A stretch of DNA of 64,000 bases from Dyella nitratireducens (GTDB lineage: Bacteria > Pseudomonadota > Gammaproteobacteria > Xanthomonadales > Rhodanobacteraceae): NCBI RefSeq assembly GCF_014642835.1, contig NZ_BMJA01000001.1, forward strand, positions 124,001 to 188,000. The letters are read 5' to 3'. A model generated the notes under the pieces. It had not been told where the DNA came from. It did no database searches and was given only the letters and a program-made list of their open reading frames with translations. This document shows, in pieces, positions 54,009 through 63,152 of the stretch. A program made the position numbers and the translations under genes. Positions within the stretch are counted from its first letter, which is position 1; every line of letters starts with the position of its first letter.

Positions 54009-55234
54009 GCTACACACGGCGACTTCTCCCTGTTGCGCTGGCATCCTTGTTGGCAGGATGCGCGACGCCTCCCGCAAATAAACCTGCACCCATAGTGCCG
54101 ACGACGGTAAGCCCTGCACCAACTCCGCCACAGACTTCGCCCTCACCTGTACCGCAAGCGTCATCGTCTCAGGCTGTACCTCAGGAAACAGAGGCTAATG
54201 TATGGGACAAGCTGCGCGGCAGCTTTGAGATGTCCGATTGCGATGCAGACCCCCAGATCATGGTATGGGCGCATCGCTATACGCAAAACCCGCAGCGCTT
54301 CGAACAGCAAATGAATGACGCGCTGCCGCGCATCATTTACGTGCAGCAGGCAGCCGAGAAATACGACGTTGCCGGCGAGTTCGTGCTGTTGCCGTGGGTG
54401 GAAAGCCAGTATCGGCCGGTGCCTGGCCATCGCAATCTCCCGGCCGGCATGTGGCAGCTCGTACAAAGCACCGCGCACGTGATAGGCCTGCACGTGGAAC
54501 GTGGTTACGACGGACGTTTGGACACCTCCGCCGCGACGGATGGCGTGATGCACATGTTGCACGACTATCACGATCAACTGCACGACTGGCGTCTAGTCGA
54601 CTACGCGTTCAATCGCGGCGAAAACGGTGTGCAGCGAATGGTGCAGCAACATGGGATGCCACCGGACGAACCGGCTATTCCCAAATGGCCGGTGCCGAAA
54701 GTCACTCGCGAACATCTCACCAAACTGCTGGCGATTTCCTGCGTGGTACGCGACCCGTCGCGTTTCAATGTGGAGCTGCCCATACTACCGGCCGATCAGC
54801 ACCTGGAAACGGTGCAAATTCATCACGACATGACGCTCTCTGCTGCGGCCGGTCATGCCGGTATGGAAACCGATGATCTGAAGCGGCTGAACCCCGCGTT
54901 GCAAAGCAATTTTCTCAGCGCGGATACGCCCGGGCATTTGCTCATGCCGCATCGTAATGCCGAGTTGCTGCGCAATGCGATGCAGATCGCTAACGATCAA
55001 GACATGATGGCTAGCGCCTCACCCGATACAACCTTGCCAGCCATGTATGCCGACAAGTCGCAGGACACGACGCAAGCCGACGCACCACATCATGTCCGGA
55101 CGCATACCGTGAAACCTGGTGAAAGCCTTTGGCAGATCGCACACAACTATTCGGTCAGCGTAAAAACGCTGGAGCGGTTGAATCATCTGCATGGCAAACC
55201 GCTGAAACCAGGCCAGGTACTCAAGCTGGACTAG
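54005..55234 (+). CDS. mltD: Membrane-bound lytic transglycosylase D (lipoprotein)
   Basis: Outer-membrane lipoprotein that cleaves peptidoglycan to anhydro-muropeptides. The 409-aa protein has lipobox LAGC with Cys19, a Pro-rich linker (23-60), an SLT domain (about 95-235) with catalytic Glu near 133 in WVESQYRP, GMWQLVQSTA near 145-155 and YAFNRGENGV, then one LysM domain at the C-terminus (about 365-409, HTVKPGESLWQIAHNYSVSV). Typical MltD has two or more LysM; a second, weaker one may lie around 270-315. Overlaps gloB by 4 bases. Confidence 0.9.
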   Translation: MSYTRRLLPVALASLLAGCATPPANKPAPIVPTTVSPAPTPPQTSPSPVPQASSSQAVPQETEANVWDKLRGSFEMSDCDADPQIMVWAHRYTQNPQRFEQQMNDALPRIIYVQQAAEKYDVAGEFVLLPWVESQYRPVPGHRNLPAGMWQLVQSTAHVIGLHVERGYDGRLDTSAATDGVMHMLHDYHDQLHDWRLVDYAFNRGENGVQRMVQQHGMPPDEPAIPKWPVPKVTREHLTKLLAISCVVRDPSRFNVELPILPADQHLETVQIHHDMTLSAAAGHAGMETDDLKRLNPALQSNFLSADTPGHLLMPHRNAELLRNAMQIANDQDMMASASPDTTLPAMYADKSQDTTQADAPHHVRTHTVKPGESLWQIAHNYSVSVKTLERLNHLHGKPLKPGQVLKLD

Positions 55235-55280
55235 CCCGGCTACTGAACTGACGGCGATTGCTATTTCGTACGTGCCAAAT

Positions 55281-55310
55281 AAAAAAGCGGCTCTTTTGAG
55301 CCGCTTTTTT
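55281..55310. terminator. Bidirectional terminator between mltD and ppiD
   Basis: A perfect 13-bp stem AAAAAAGCGGCTC/GAGCCGCTTTTTT with a TTTT loop serves both convergent genes. Confidence 0.9.
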
Positions 55311-55333
55311 GCAATATCTCGTGTGCACTGCAG

Positions 55334-57250
55334 TTACATACGATCCCTGGCAATCTCAATCTTAGTCTTCGCCTTGAGCATATCGACGAATCCCTGCGTT
55401 TCCACGCCGCCGTAAGCCTGCACCATCTGACGATAAAGCTGCTGGCGCTCATCGGCGGTCAATTTGGATAGATCACCACCTTCGACCTTGTCGAGGGCCA
55501 GCACGGCGTACGTGCCGCGGTCCAGCGCAACACTGGCGTACTGCGGCTTGCCGTCAGCAGTAGGATGCGGCGTCTTGAATGCCTCTGTCAGCACCGGCTG
55601 CGGCACATTCTGGCCCGGCTGCGGCACGCGCTGCACCTGGTTGGCAGTCTGCAGATCGGCATGCTCGGCCTGGGCAATGGCAACGATATCCTCGCCCTTG
55701 CCCAGGCGCTGCACCAACACGTCAGCTTTCTGGTGTGCGGCCTCCGCAACACGCTGGTCGAGAATCTTCTTCGCGATCGTATCGTGCACTTCCGCGATCG
55801 GCTTGGCTGATGCCGGAACGTGCTTATCCACGCGGACCACGACGGAATCGTTCTTGCCAAGGTTGATCAACGTCGAATTGTTGCCCGACGCGAGTACGTC
55901 ATTGGAGAAGGCAGCAGCAATCACCTTGGGATTGGCGGCAATACCCTGGCCGCCTTCGCGACCGAACAATGGCGTTTGCTGGATCGCCAGATGCAGCGCC
56001 TGCGCAGCCGGTTCCAATGAACCAGGGTTCTGCGAGGTGAGGTCAGTCATCTTGCCGGCGGTGTCGTTGTAAACGCGGTCGCGTTCACCTGAGGTCGCTT
56101 CCTTCAGAAGTTCGTCGCGCACCTGCTCGAAGGGCTTGGTCTGGCCGCTACGCACATCGCGCAAGTAGATGATGTGGTAGCCCTCGTCGGACAGCACCGG
56201 CTTGGAGATCTGCCCCTTCTGCATGGAAAACATCGCTGCATCGAAGGCGGGATTAGTGACACCCTTCTGCAGCCAGCCTAGATCACCGCCCTGAAGCTTC
56301 GAACCCAGGTCATCCGAATCTTGCTGTGCCAACTTGGCAAAATCGGCAGGTGTAGCTTCCGATGCAATCTTATCCGCCTTCTCCAAGGCAGCTTTCTGCT
56401 GCGCAGGCGTCGCGTTCTTCGGCACGTTGACCAAGATGTGGGATACCTCGCGCTCTTCCGGCATACCGAAACGCGAAATCTCTGCCTGGTAACGCTTCTT
56501 CAGGTCTTCATCGGTGGGCTGCGTATCCGCTTTCAGATCTGCGCCATTCACTTCGACGTACTTCAGCGACACCTGCTCCGGATTCATGAAATCCGCCTGA
56601 TGCGCCTTGTAATAATCCTGTACCTGCGCATCCGTGACCTGACTATCTGCAGGCGCCGGAGGCGGCAATACGAAATAACGAATGTCGCGGCGCTGCAGCT
56701 TGATATCGAGGTAGCGATCGACGTCGGCTGGCGCAATGATGGCGCTGCTGCTGATGGCGTCAGGCAGCAAGCTGCCTTCCAACGAAGTGCGCACGTTTTC
56801 CTGGTACATGTCCGGCGTCATGCCGGCTCCGGCCAATTGGGCGCGATACATATCGCCATTGAATTTCCCATCGACCTGGAACGCAGGCATCGAGGCGATG
56901 GTGTCGCGAAGCGCCTGGTCGGATACGCGCATGCCCAGATCTTCATTGGCCTGCAGCAGCAATTGCTGGCCGACCAGCTCATCTACGATCTGTTGCTTGA
57001 ATTCGGGTTTGTCAAACACCGTTGGATCGAACTGATCGCCCAGCTGCGCGCGCTGCTGCTGGCGGAGGCGATTGATCGTGTCCTGGAACTGCTGCTGGCT
57101 GACCTCGCGCTTGCCGACTTTGGCCACGAAGGTTTCAACATGCGAGTTGAAGTAGCCTTCGATACCGAAAAACGACATGGCGAATACGGCAACACCCAGC
57201 ACAATGATGGCCGGCCATCCTTGCATCTTGTCGCGTAATGACTGCAGCAT
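55334..57250 (-). CDS. ppiD: SurA N-domain/parvulin membrane chaperone PpiD
   Basis: Inner-membrane periplasmic chaperone at the Sec exit. The 638-aa protein has an N-terminal anchor (MLQSLRDKMQGWPAIIVLG, about 13-33), a SurA-like chaperone domain (about 35-230), a parvulin domain (about 265-365: VSHILVNVPKNATPAQQKAA, GGDLGWLQKG, PVLSDEGYHIIYL) and a C-terminal helical arm. Position after hupB (with tRNAs between) matches lon-hupB-ppiD of Gammaproteobacteria. Confidence 0.93.
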   Translation of the reverse strand: MLQSLRDKMQGWPAIIVLGVAVFAMSFFGIEGYFNSHVETFVAKVGKREVSQQQFQDTINRLRQQQRAQLGDQFDPTVFDKPEFKQQIVDELVGQQLLLQANEDLGMRVSDQALRDTIASMPAFQVDGKFNGDMYRAQLAGAGMTPDMYQENVRTSLEGSLLPDAISSSAIIAPADVDRYLDIKLQRRDIRYFVLPPPAPADSQVTDAQVQDYYKAHQADFMNPEQVSLKYVEVNGADLKADTQPTDEDLKKRYQAEISRFGMPEEREVSHILVNVPKNATPAQQKAALEKADKIASEATPADFAKLAQQDSDDLGSKLQGGDLGWLQKGVTNPAFDAAMFSMQKGQISKPVLSDEGYHIIYLRDVRSGQTKPFEQVRDELLKEATSGERDRVYNDTAGKMTDLTSQNPGSLEPAAQALHLAIQQTPLFGREGGQGIAANPKVIAAAFSNDVLASGNNSTLINLGKNDSVVVRVDKHVPASAKPIAEVHDTIAKKILDQRVAEAAHQKADVLVQRLGKGEDIVAIAQAEHADLQTANQVQRVPQPGQNVPQPVLTEAFKTPHPTADGKPQYASVALDRGTYAVLALDKVEGGDLSKLTADERQQLYRQMVQAYGGVETQGFVDMLKAKTKIEIARDRM

Positions 57251-57298
57251 GGATTCTTCCCGCGATGATGTTTGCGCGTCCCCGCGCGTGACCTAAAC

Positions 57299-57327
57299 GA
57301 CAAGGGCGCCACGGGGGCGCCCTTGCA
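57299..57327 (-). terminator. Terminator after tRNA-Val-Asp
   Basis: CAAGGGCGCC-ACGG-GGGCGCCCTTG forms an 11-bp stem immediately after tRNA-Asp on the minus strand. Confidence 0.75.
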
Positions 57328-57332
57328 AACCG

Positions 57333-57409
57333 TGGCGGAGCGGACGGGACTCGAACCCGCGACCTCCGGCGTGACAGGCCAGCATTCTAACCGACTGAAC
57401 TACCGCTCC
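57333..57409 (-). tRNA. tRNA-Asp (GTC), copy 2
   Basis: A 77-base cloverleaf identical to the copy at 44861-44937, CCA encoded. Seven bases after tRNA-Val on the same strand. Confidence 0.97.
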
Positions 57410-57416
57410 ACGTTAC

Positions 57417-57491
57417 TGGTGGGTGCTGTAGGGATCGAACCTACGACCCTCGCCTTGTAAGGGCGACGCTCTACCGCTGAGCTAAGCACCC
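57417..57491 (-). tRNA. tRNA-Val (TAC)
   Basis: A 75-base cloverleaf starting GGGTGCTTAGCTCAGCGG, anticodon TAC in CCTTACAAGG, T arm GGTTCGATCC, encoded CCA. It begins 17 bases after the hupB stop and may be co-transcribed with hupB. Confidence 0.97.
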
Positions 57492-57508
57492 GGACCCTAG
57501 CGGGCCGC

Positions 57509-57781
57509 TTAGTTTAGGGCGTCCTTGAGCGTCTTGCCAGCCTTGAATGCCGGAACCTTGGACGCGGCGATCTTGATCTCTTCATTCGTGCGGGGATTGC
57601 GGCCGGTACGGGCAGCACGGCTGCGTACGGTGAAGGTACCAAAGCCGACGACCGAGACGTCGTCGCCATTTTGCAGTGCCTTCTGCACGGTCTCGAAGAA
57701 CGCTTCGAGTGCACGGCCCGCATCAGCCTTGGTCAGTTCGGCTTTTTCGGCGACGGCATTGATCAGATCGGTTTTATTCAT
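57509..57781 (-). CDS. hupB: DNA-binding protein HU
   Basis: A 90-aa histone-like nucleoid protein: [20 protein letters not shown] dimer helix, [20 protein letters not shown] beta-arm with the Pro that intercalates DNA, and [13 protein letters not shown] tail. Located between lon and two tRNAs. Confidence 0.97.
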   Translation of the reverse strand: MNKTDLINAVAEKAELTKADAGRALEAFFETVQKALQNGDDVSVVGFGTFTVRSRAARTGRNPRTNEEIKIAASKVPAFKAGKTLKDALN

Positions 57782-58110
57782 TGAGTTACTCCCTTAAACA
57801 GGTATTCGGCCCGCGGAAAGGTTGGGACTTGAGGACTTGGCGGGAAAAAGTCGGATTCGTGCTGGGCGCTGCCAGGCAGAGCCACATCGCTGTGCATCGG
57901 GTAAGACGTCAGGATGAGGTGAGACTTTATACCAGCGCCCCCAAGGGTCCGCAATACAAGCAATACCAACGCATTGCGGATATTCAGCAGTGGCATTTAC
58001 CAATCCGGAAACCCTATGCAAAGGCGATTCGGCTGTGCTATGCCGCAATGCGAAATGGACGACACGTGGAACGTGTCGTCCTTCGCAAAACACCTTCGAA
58101 ACGGACAGTA
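57782..58110. other. 329-base stretch between lon and hupB
   Basis: This non-coding gap must hold the hupB promoter. I see one perfect hairpin (58057-58081) near the lon end and no gene with support on either strand. Confidence 0.6.
58057..58081 (-). terminator. Hairpin downstream of lon
   Basis: An 11-bp perfect stem GGACGACACGT/ACGTGTCGTCC with a 3-base loop, about 30 bases after the lon stop. The following T content is modest (ATTTCG), so termination strength is uncertain. Confidence 0.65.
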
Positions 58111-60612
58111 TCAGTGCGGTCGCGCGGGTGTTTCGGCACCATCCTCGTGCGACACAGCTTCCGTGGTGCTGGCCGCTGCACCAGCTTCGGCAGGCTCCTT
58201 GGCCGGCAGCGGTTGCAGCGGATGTTCCAGTGCAATGTCGAGCACTTCGTCGATCCAGCGCACCGGATGAATGTCTAGCGAGCCGGTGATGTTTTCCGGG
58301 ATATCCGCAAGATCCTTACGGTTCTCATCCGGAATGATTACGGTGGTGATGCCGCCACGATGCGCCGCCAGCAATTTTTCCTTCAAGCCACCGATCGGCA
58401 GCACACGGCCGCGCAGCGTGATTTCACCCGTCATGGCGACTTCGGAACGCACCGGCACCTTGGTCAGTGCCGACACCAGCGCCGTGCACATCGCAATGCC
58501 CGCGCTTGGACCATCCTTCGGCGTGGCACCTTCCGGCACATGGATGTGCAGGTCGAATTTCTCGTGGAAATCCGGATCGATGCCGAGCTGGTTGGCACGT
58601 GCGCGTACCACGGACAATGCGGCTTGGATCGACTCCTTCATAACATCGCCAAGCTGGCCAGTGTGAACCTGACGTCCCTTGCCCGGCACGATCGATGCTT
58701 CGATGCTGAGCAGATCGCCACCCACCTGTGTCCACGCAAGACCTGTGACGAGGCCAATTTCGTTTTGCTGCTCCTTACGGCCGAAGTCAAAGCGACGCAC
58801 GCCGAGATACTTCTCAAGATTGTCGGAATTCACCTTCACCTTACCGGTTGCCGCCTTGGCTGATTTCTTCGCCTTGGCAGGTTCCGCACCTTCCTTGAGT
58901 TCACCCAAGGTGATCTGCTTGACCACCTTGCGGCAGATCTTGGAGATCTCGCGCTCAAGATTGCGCACGCCCGATTCGCGCGTGTAGTAGCGCACGATAT
59001 CGCGCACGGCTTCTTCATCTACCGCGACTTCGTCCGGCTTCAGGCCATTGGCCTTGATCTGCTTGGGCAGCAAATACTTCTGCGCTATGGCGAGTTTTTC
59101 ATCCTCGGTGTAACCCGGAATGCGGATGACTTCCATACGGTCCAGCAAGGGACCTGGAATGTTCAACGAGTTCGCCGTGGCAATCCACATCACTTCGGAA
59201 AGATCGAGATCGACTTCCAAATAGTGATCGTTGAACGTGTGGTTCTGCTCTGGATCGAGCACTTCCAGTAGCGCTGACGACGGATCGCCGCGGAAGTCCA
59301 TCGACATCTTGTCGATTTCGTCCAGCACGAACAGTGGGTTCTTGCTGCCGACCTTGTTCATGTTCTGCACGATACGGCCTGGCATAGAACCGATGTAGGT
59401 ACGCCGATGACCGCGAATTTCAGCCTCGTCGCGCACACCGCCCAGGCTCATGCGAACGAACTTGCGATTGGTTGCCTTGGCGATGGATTGCCCAAGCGAC
59501 GTCTTACCCACGCCGGGTGGGCCGACGAGGCAGAGGATCGGGCCTTTCATGCTGCTGACGCGCTGCTGCACAGCAAGGTATTCGAGGATGCGCTCCTTCA
59601 CCTTCTCCAAACCGAAATGATCAGCATCCAATACCTGCTGAGCCAACGCGAGATCCTTGCGGACCTTGCTGCGTTTCTTCCACGGCACACCGATCAACCA
59701 GTCGAGGTAGTTGCGCACCACCGTGGCTTCGGCGGACATCGGCGACATCTGCCGAAGCTTGCCGAATTCCTGCCGTGCTTTGGCAAGCACTGGCTTGGGC
59801 ATGCCAGCGTCTTCGATTTTCTTCTGCAGTTCCTCGATTTCGTTCGGGCCTTCCTCGCCCTCACCCAGTTCCTTTTGAATCGCCTTCATCTGTTCGTTGA
59901 GGTAGTACTCGCGCTGACTCTTTTCCATCTGCGACTTCACGCGGCCGCGAATGCGCTTTTCCACCTGCTGCAGGTCGATTTCGCCATCGACGAGGCCGAT
60001 CAGCAATTCAAGACGCTGGGCGACATCAGCCGTTTCCAGCACCTTCTGCTTATCGGCCATACGCACGGACAGATGCGCGGCGATGGAGTCGGCCAGACGC
60101 GAAGGATCGTCAATGCCCGACAGCGTCGCCAGCACTTCCGGCGGCAACTTGCGGCTTTGCTTTACCAGTTGCTCGAACAAGGACACCAGCGTGCGCGACA
60201 CCACGTCCAGTTCGCGTTCCTTGATGCTGTACACAGGTTCGATGACGCGCGAGCGCGCCACCAGCATGCCGCTTTCGTCCTGGTACTCATCGATGGACAC
60301 GCGTGCCTGGCCCTCGACCAGCACCTTCACGGTACCGTCTGGAAGCTTCAGCAATTGCAACACACCGGCGAGCGTACCGATCTGATGCAGGTCTTTAATG
60401 GCTGGATCGTCGATGTCCGGGCTTTTCTGCGCAACCAGAAGGATCTGGCGTTCGCCTTCCATCGCGCGCTCTAGCGCACGCATGGATTTGTCGCGTCCCA
60501 CAAACAGCGGAATCACCATGTGCGGGTACACGACCACGTCACGCAGCGGAAGCACCGGCAGTACGTCCAGGGCGGCGCCAGTAGCGGTGGGGATTGCGGC
60601 ACTTTTTGCCAT
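58111..60612 (-). CDS. lon: ATP-dependent protease Lon
   Basis: Cytosolic AAA+ serine protease for misfolded and regulatory proteins. The 833-aa protein has the N-terminal LON substrate domain (about 18-210), coiled region, Walker [10 protein letters not shown] near 357, Walker B FVLDEIDK near 420, and a C-terminal protease domain with catalytic Ser in DGPSAGIAM near 701 and Lys in [11 protein letters not shown] near 743. A charged Lys/Ala insert (about 565-580) and acidic tail are extras. Preceded by the clpX terminator, so it has its own promoter. Confidence 0.97.
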   Translation of the reverse strand: MAKSAAIPTATGAALDVLPVLPLRDVVVYPHMVIPLFVGRDKSMRALERAMEGERQILLVAQKSPDIDDPAIKDLHQIGTLAGVLQLLKLPDGTVKVLVEGQARVSIDEYQDESGMLVARSRVIEPVYSIKERELDVVSRTLVSLFEQLVKQSRKLPPEVLATLSGIDDPSRLADSIAAHLSVRMADKQKVLETADVAQRLELLIGLVDGEIDLQQVEKRIRGRVKSQMEKSQREYYLNEQMKAIQKELGEGEEGPNEIEELQKKIEDAGMPKPVLAKARQEFGKLRQMSPMSAEATVVRNYLDWLIGVPWKKRSKVRKDLALAQQVLDADHFGLEKVKERILEYLAVQQRVSSMKGPILCLVGPPGVGKTSLGQSIAKATNRKFVRMSLGGVRDEAEIRGHRRTYIGSMPGRIVQNMNKVGSKNPLFVLDEIDKMSMDFRGDPSSALLEVLDPEQNHTFNDHYLEVDLDLSEVMWIATANSLNIPGPLLDRMEVIRIPGYTEDEKLAIAQKYLLPKQIKANGLKPDEVAVDEEAVRDIVRYYTRESGVRNLEREISKICRKVVKQITLGELKEGAEPAKAKKSAKAATGKVKVNSDNLEKYLGVRRFDFGRKEQQNEIGLVTGLAWTQVGGDLLSIEASIVPGKGRQVHTGQLGDVMKESIQAALSVVRARANQLGIDPDFHEKFDLHIHVPEGATPKDGPSAGIAMCTALVSALTKVPVRSEVAMTGEITLRGRVLPIGGLKEKLLAAHRGGITTVIIPDENRKDLADIPENITGSLDIHPVRWIDEVLDIALEHPLQPLPAKEPAEAGAAASTTEAVSHEDGAETPARPH

Positions 60613-60813
60613 CGCAGGGGCTCTCTCGCGAAAAAGGATGGAAACCTTGAACGGCCGTCCAGACCATTCTTACGGCATCAGCCAGTTCGGTACACCCGAA
60701 CTCATGCAGCACATCCTGCACCGCCATGGCTGACGACCCCGACACTGCGCCGAGGCCACTGACTCGTCAAGTGGAGGCGATACGCGGTTCACACAAGTGC
60801 AAGCTGTGTAACA

Positions 60814-60850
60814 GAAAAAAACGGCCCCGGCGGAAACCGCCAGGGCCGTT
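60814..60850 (-). terminator. Intrinsic terminator of clpX
   Basis: AACGGCCC plus GGCGG pair with CCGCC plus GGGCCGTT around an AAA loop (one bulge each side), followed on the minus strand by seven Ts. Confidence 0.9.
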
Positions 60851-60872
60851 ATTTAGTATCGAGTGGTTGCGA

Positions 60873-62177
60873 TCAGGCGGCTGCGTCGCCGCTTTTCTCG
60901 CTACCGATACGCGCTTGTTGTTGTAAGTTGCCGCGATAGATGAGGTAAGGCTCAGCCTGACCTTCGATGACAGCATCGTCCACCACAACCTTGCTGACAT
61001 GTTCCAGCGAAGGCAGTTCGTACATGGTATCCAGCAGCACCTGCTCAAGAATGGTACGCAGGCCACGAGCACCCGTTTTGCGCTTGAGCGCCTTACGGGC
61101 AATCGCCTGCAACGCTTCCGGCCGGAACTCCAGTTCCACGCCTTCCATTTCGAACAGCTTGCGGAACTGCTTGGTAACAGCGTTGCGCGGCTCGGTGAGA
61201 ATCTTCACCAGTGCGGCTTCGTCAAGCTCATCCAGAGTGGCGACGACCGGCAAGCGGCCGACGAATTCCGGAATCAGGCCAAAACGCACCAAGTCCGCCG
61301 GTTCCACTTCGGCCAATACCTTGCCAAGATTTTCCGTACGTTCTTTCGAGCGCACTTCCGCAGAGAAACCGATCCCAGTGGTTTCGGAACGCTGCTGGAT
61401 AACCTTCTCCAATCCAGCGAACGCGCCACCGCAAATGAACAGTATGTTCTTGGTGTCGACTTGCAGAAACTCCTGCTGAGGATGCTTGCGACCGCCCTGT
61501 GGAGGCACAGAAGCAAGCGTGCCTTCGATGAGCTTGAGCAGCGCCTGCTGCACGCCTTCGCCGGAGACGTCACGCGTAATGGACGGGTTTTCGCTCTTGC
61601 GCGAGATCTTGTCGATCTCATCGATGTAGACGATACCCGACTGCGCTTTCTCCACGTCGTAGTCGCACTTCTGCAACAGCTTTTGGATAATGTTTTCGAC
61701 GTCCTCACCCACATAGCCGGCCTCGGTCAGTGTGGTGGCGTCGGCGATGGTGAACGGTACGTTGAGCAGGCGCGCGAGCGTTTCCGCTAACAGCGTTTTG
61801 CCCGAGCCGGTCGGACCGATGAGAAGGATGTTGGACTTGCCCAGCTCGACATCATCGCTGCGTTGGCGCGATTCCATGCGCTTGTAGTGATTGTAGACCG
61901 CGACGGCCAGCGCCTTTTTGGCGCGCGTCTGCCCGACCACGTACTGGTCGAGGGTCTCCATGATCTCTTTGGGCTTGGGCAGCTGGCTGCGACCGGAAGC
62001 TGCTTTCTCTTCCAGCTCTTCACGGATGATGTCGTTGCACAGCTCTACGCACTCGTCGCAGATGAACACGGATGGACCCGCAATCAGCTTGCGCACTTCA
62101 TGCTGGCTCTTGCCACAGAAGGAGCAGTAAAGAATCTTGCCGCTGTCGTTGGAACGGCCCTGCCGCTCGTCAGTCAT
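60873..62177 (-). CDS. clpX: ClpXP ATPase subunit ClpX
   Basis: AAA+ unfoldase that feeds substrates to ClpP. The ATG at 62177 ([20 protein letters not shown]) gives the usual 434 aa; the frame opens further upstream in a non-conserved stretch. The zinc-binding domain has [11 protein letters not shown] and CDECVELC; Walker A GPTGSGKT near 122; Walker B VYIDEIDK near 183; the GYVGEDV loop and C-terminal sensor follow. It lies 106 bases after clpP. Confidence 0.97.
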   Translation of the reverse strand: MTDERQGRSNDSGKILYCSFCGKSQHEVRKLIAGPSVFICDECVELCNDIIREELEEKAASGRSQLPKPKEIMETLDQYVVGQTRAKKALAVAVYNHYKRMESRQRSDDVELGKSNILLIGPTGSGKTLLAETLARLLNVPFTIADATTLTEAGYVGEDVENIIQKLLQKCDYDVEKAQSGIVYIDEIDKISRKSENPSITRDVSGEGVQQALLKLIEGTLASVPPQGGRKHPQQEFLQVDTKNILFICGGAFAGLEKVIQQRSETTGIGFSAEVRSKERTENLGKVLAEVEPADLVRFGLIPEFVGRLPVVATLDELDEAALVKILTEPRNAVTKQFRKLFEMEGVELEFRPEALQAIARKALKRKTGARGLRTILEQVLLDTMYELPSLEHVSKVVVDDAVIEGQAEPYLIYRGNLQQQARIGSEKSGDAAA

Positions 62178-62283
62178 TCGTTTGATCCTGCTAGAAAATC
62201 CCGGTGCGGGTCGAGAATAGCACAGGGTTTCGAGTCCGCACCCGGACCCGAAACCTGAGTTATGTGATGGAGATCGACCGAAA

Positions 62284-62913
62284 TCAGGCCGACTTGACCG
62301 TTTCGACCGCGCGGCGGTCCAGAACGGCATCGATCAACCCGTATTCCTTGGCCTGTTCGGCGCTCATGAAACGATCACGTTCCATATCACGTTCAATCCT
62401 ATCGAGCGACTGGCCAGTATGCTGAACATAGATGTCATTCAGCCGGCGACGCAGGTACAGGATTTCCTGGGCTTGGATCTCGATGTCGGTGGCCTGGCCG
62501 CGCGCCCCGCCCGAGGGTTGGTGGATCATCACGCGCGAGTTGGGCAGCGAATAGCGCTTGCCCTTGGCACCGGCCATCAACAACAGCGAGGCGGCACTGC
62601 AGGCCTGACCCACGCACATGGTACTCACGTCAGGCTTGACGAATTGCATGGTGTCGTAGATCGCCAGGCCAGCGGTGACGGCTCCGCCGGGGCTATTGAT
62701 GTACAGATGAATGTCCTTGTCGGGATTCTCCGATTCAAGGAACAACATCTGCGCCACCAGCAGGTTGGCTACCTGGTCGTTCACTTCGCCGACCAGGAAG
62801 ATCACGCGTTCCTTCAGCAGGCGCGAGTAGATGTCATACGAACGTTCGCCGCGAGCGGTTTGCTCGACGACGATCGGCACCAGGTTGAGGTTCTGGATCG
62901 GGTCCATGGCCAT
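62284..62913 (-). CDS. clpP: ClpP protease subunit
   Basis: Serine protease chambers for ClpX. The 209-aa protein has catalytic Ser106, His131 and Asp180, at the standard +9 offset from mature E. coli numbering. The Ser context is GQACSAAS where most ClpP read GQAASMGA; the triad itself is intact ([19 protein letters not shown]). Order tig-clpP-clpX-lon is normal. Confidence 0.96.
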   Translation of the reverse strand: MAMDPIQNLNLVPIVVEQTARGERSYDIYSRLLKERVIFLVGEVNDQVANLLVAQMLFLESENPDKDIHLYINSPGGAVTAGLAIYDTMQFVKPDVSTMCVGQACSAASLLLMAGAKGKRYSLPNSRVMIHQPSGGARGQATDIEIQAQEILYLRRRLNDIYVQHTGQSLDRIERDMERDRFMSAEQAKEYGLIDAVLDRRAVETVKSA

Positions 62914-63152
62914 GCGTGCGGCTCTCCGAAGGTGGGGACTGAATAACGATTCGTATGATCAAGCCAGACTAGCAGGTAGGTAATTCCATCCGCTAGTTAA
63001 GCCGACGAAAAACCAGCCGCGAATCCGGCACATCACGTATGTGCTCGATTCGCGGTATCGCGTTCGAATGTGTATCGAACCGAACACGCAGAAAAGTGCA
63101 AAAAGGCACCTTTACTGCGTACTGGTGACTCGCCAGGCCTGAACGAATCGTT

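Noticed and set aside
59407-60474. Open plus-strand frame of 355 codons across lon
   Set aside because: Shadow of lon; no family signature.
60640-60668. CTTGAACGGCCGTCCAGAC near the lon promoter as another B-type core
   Set aside because: Loop and stem order differ from the core and flanks do not pair.
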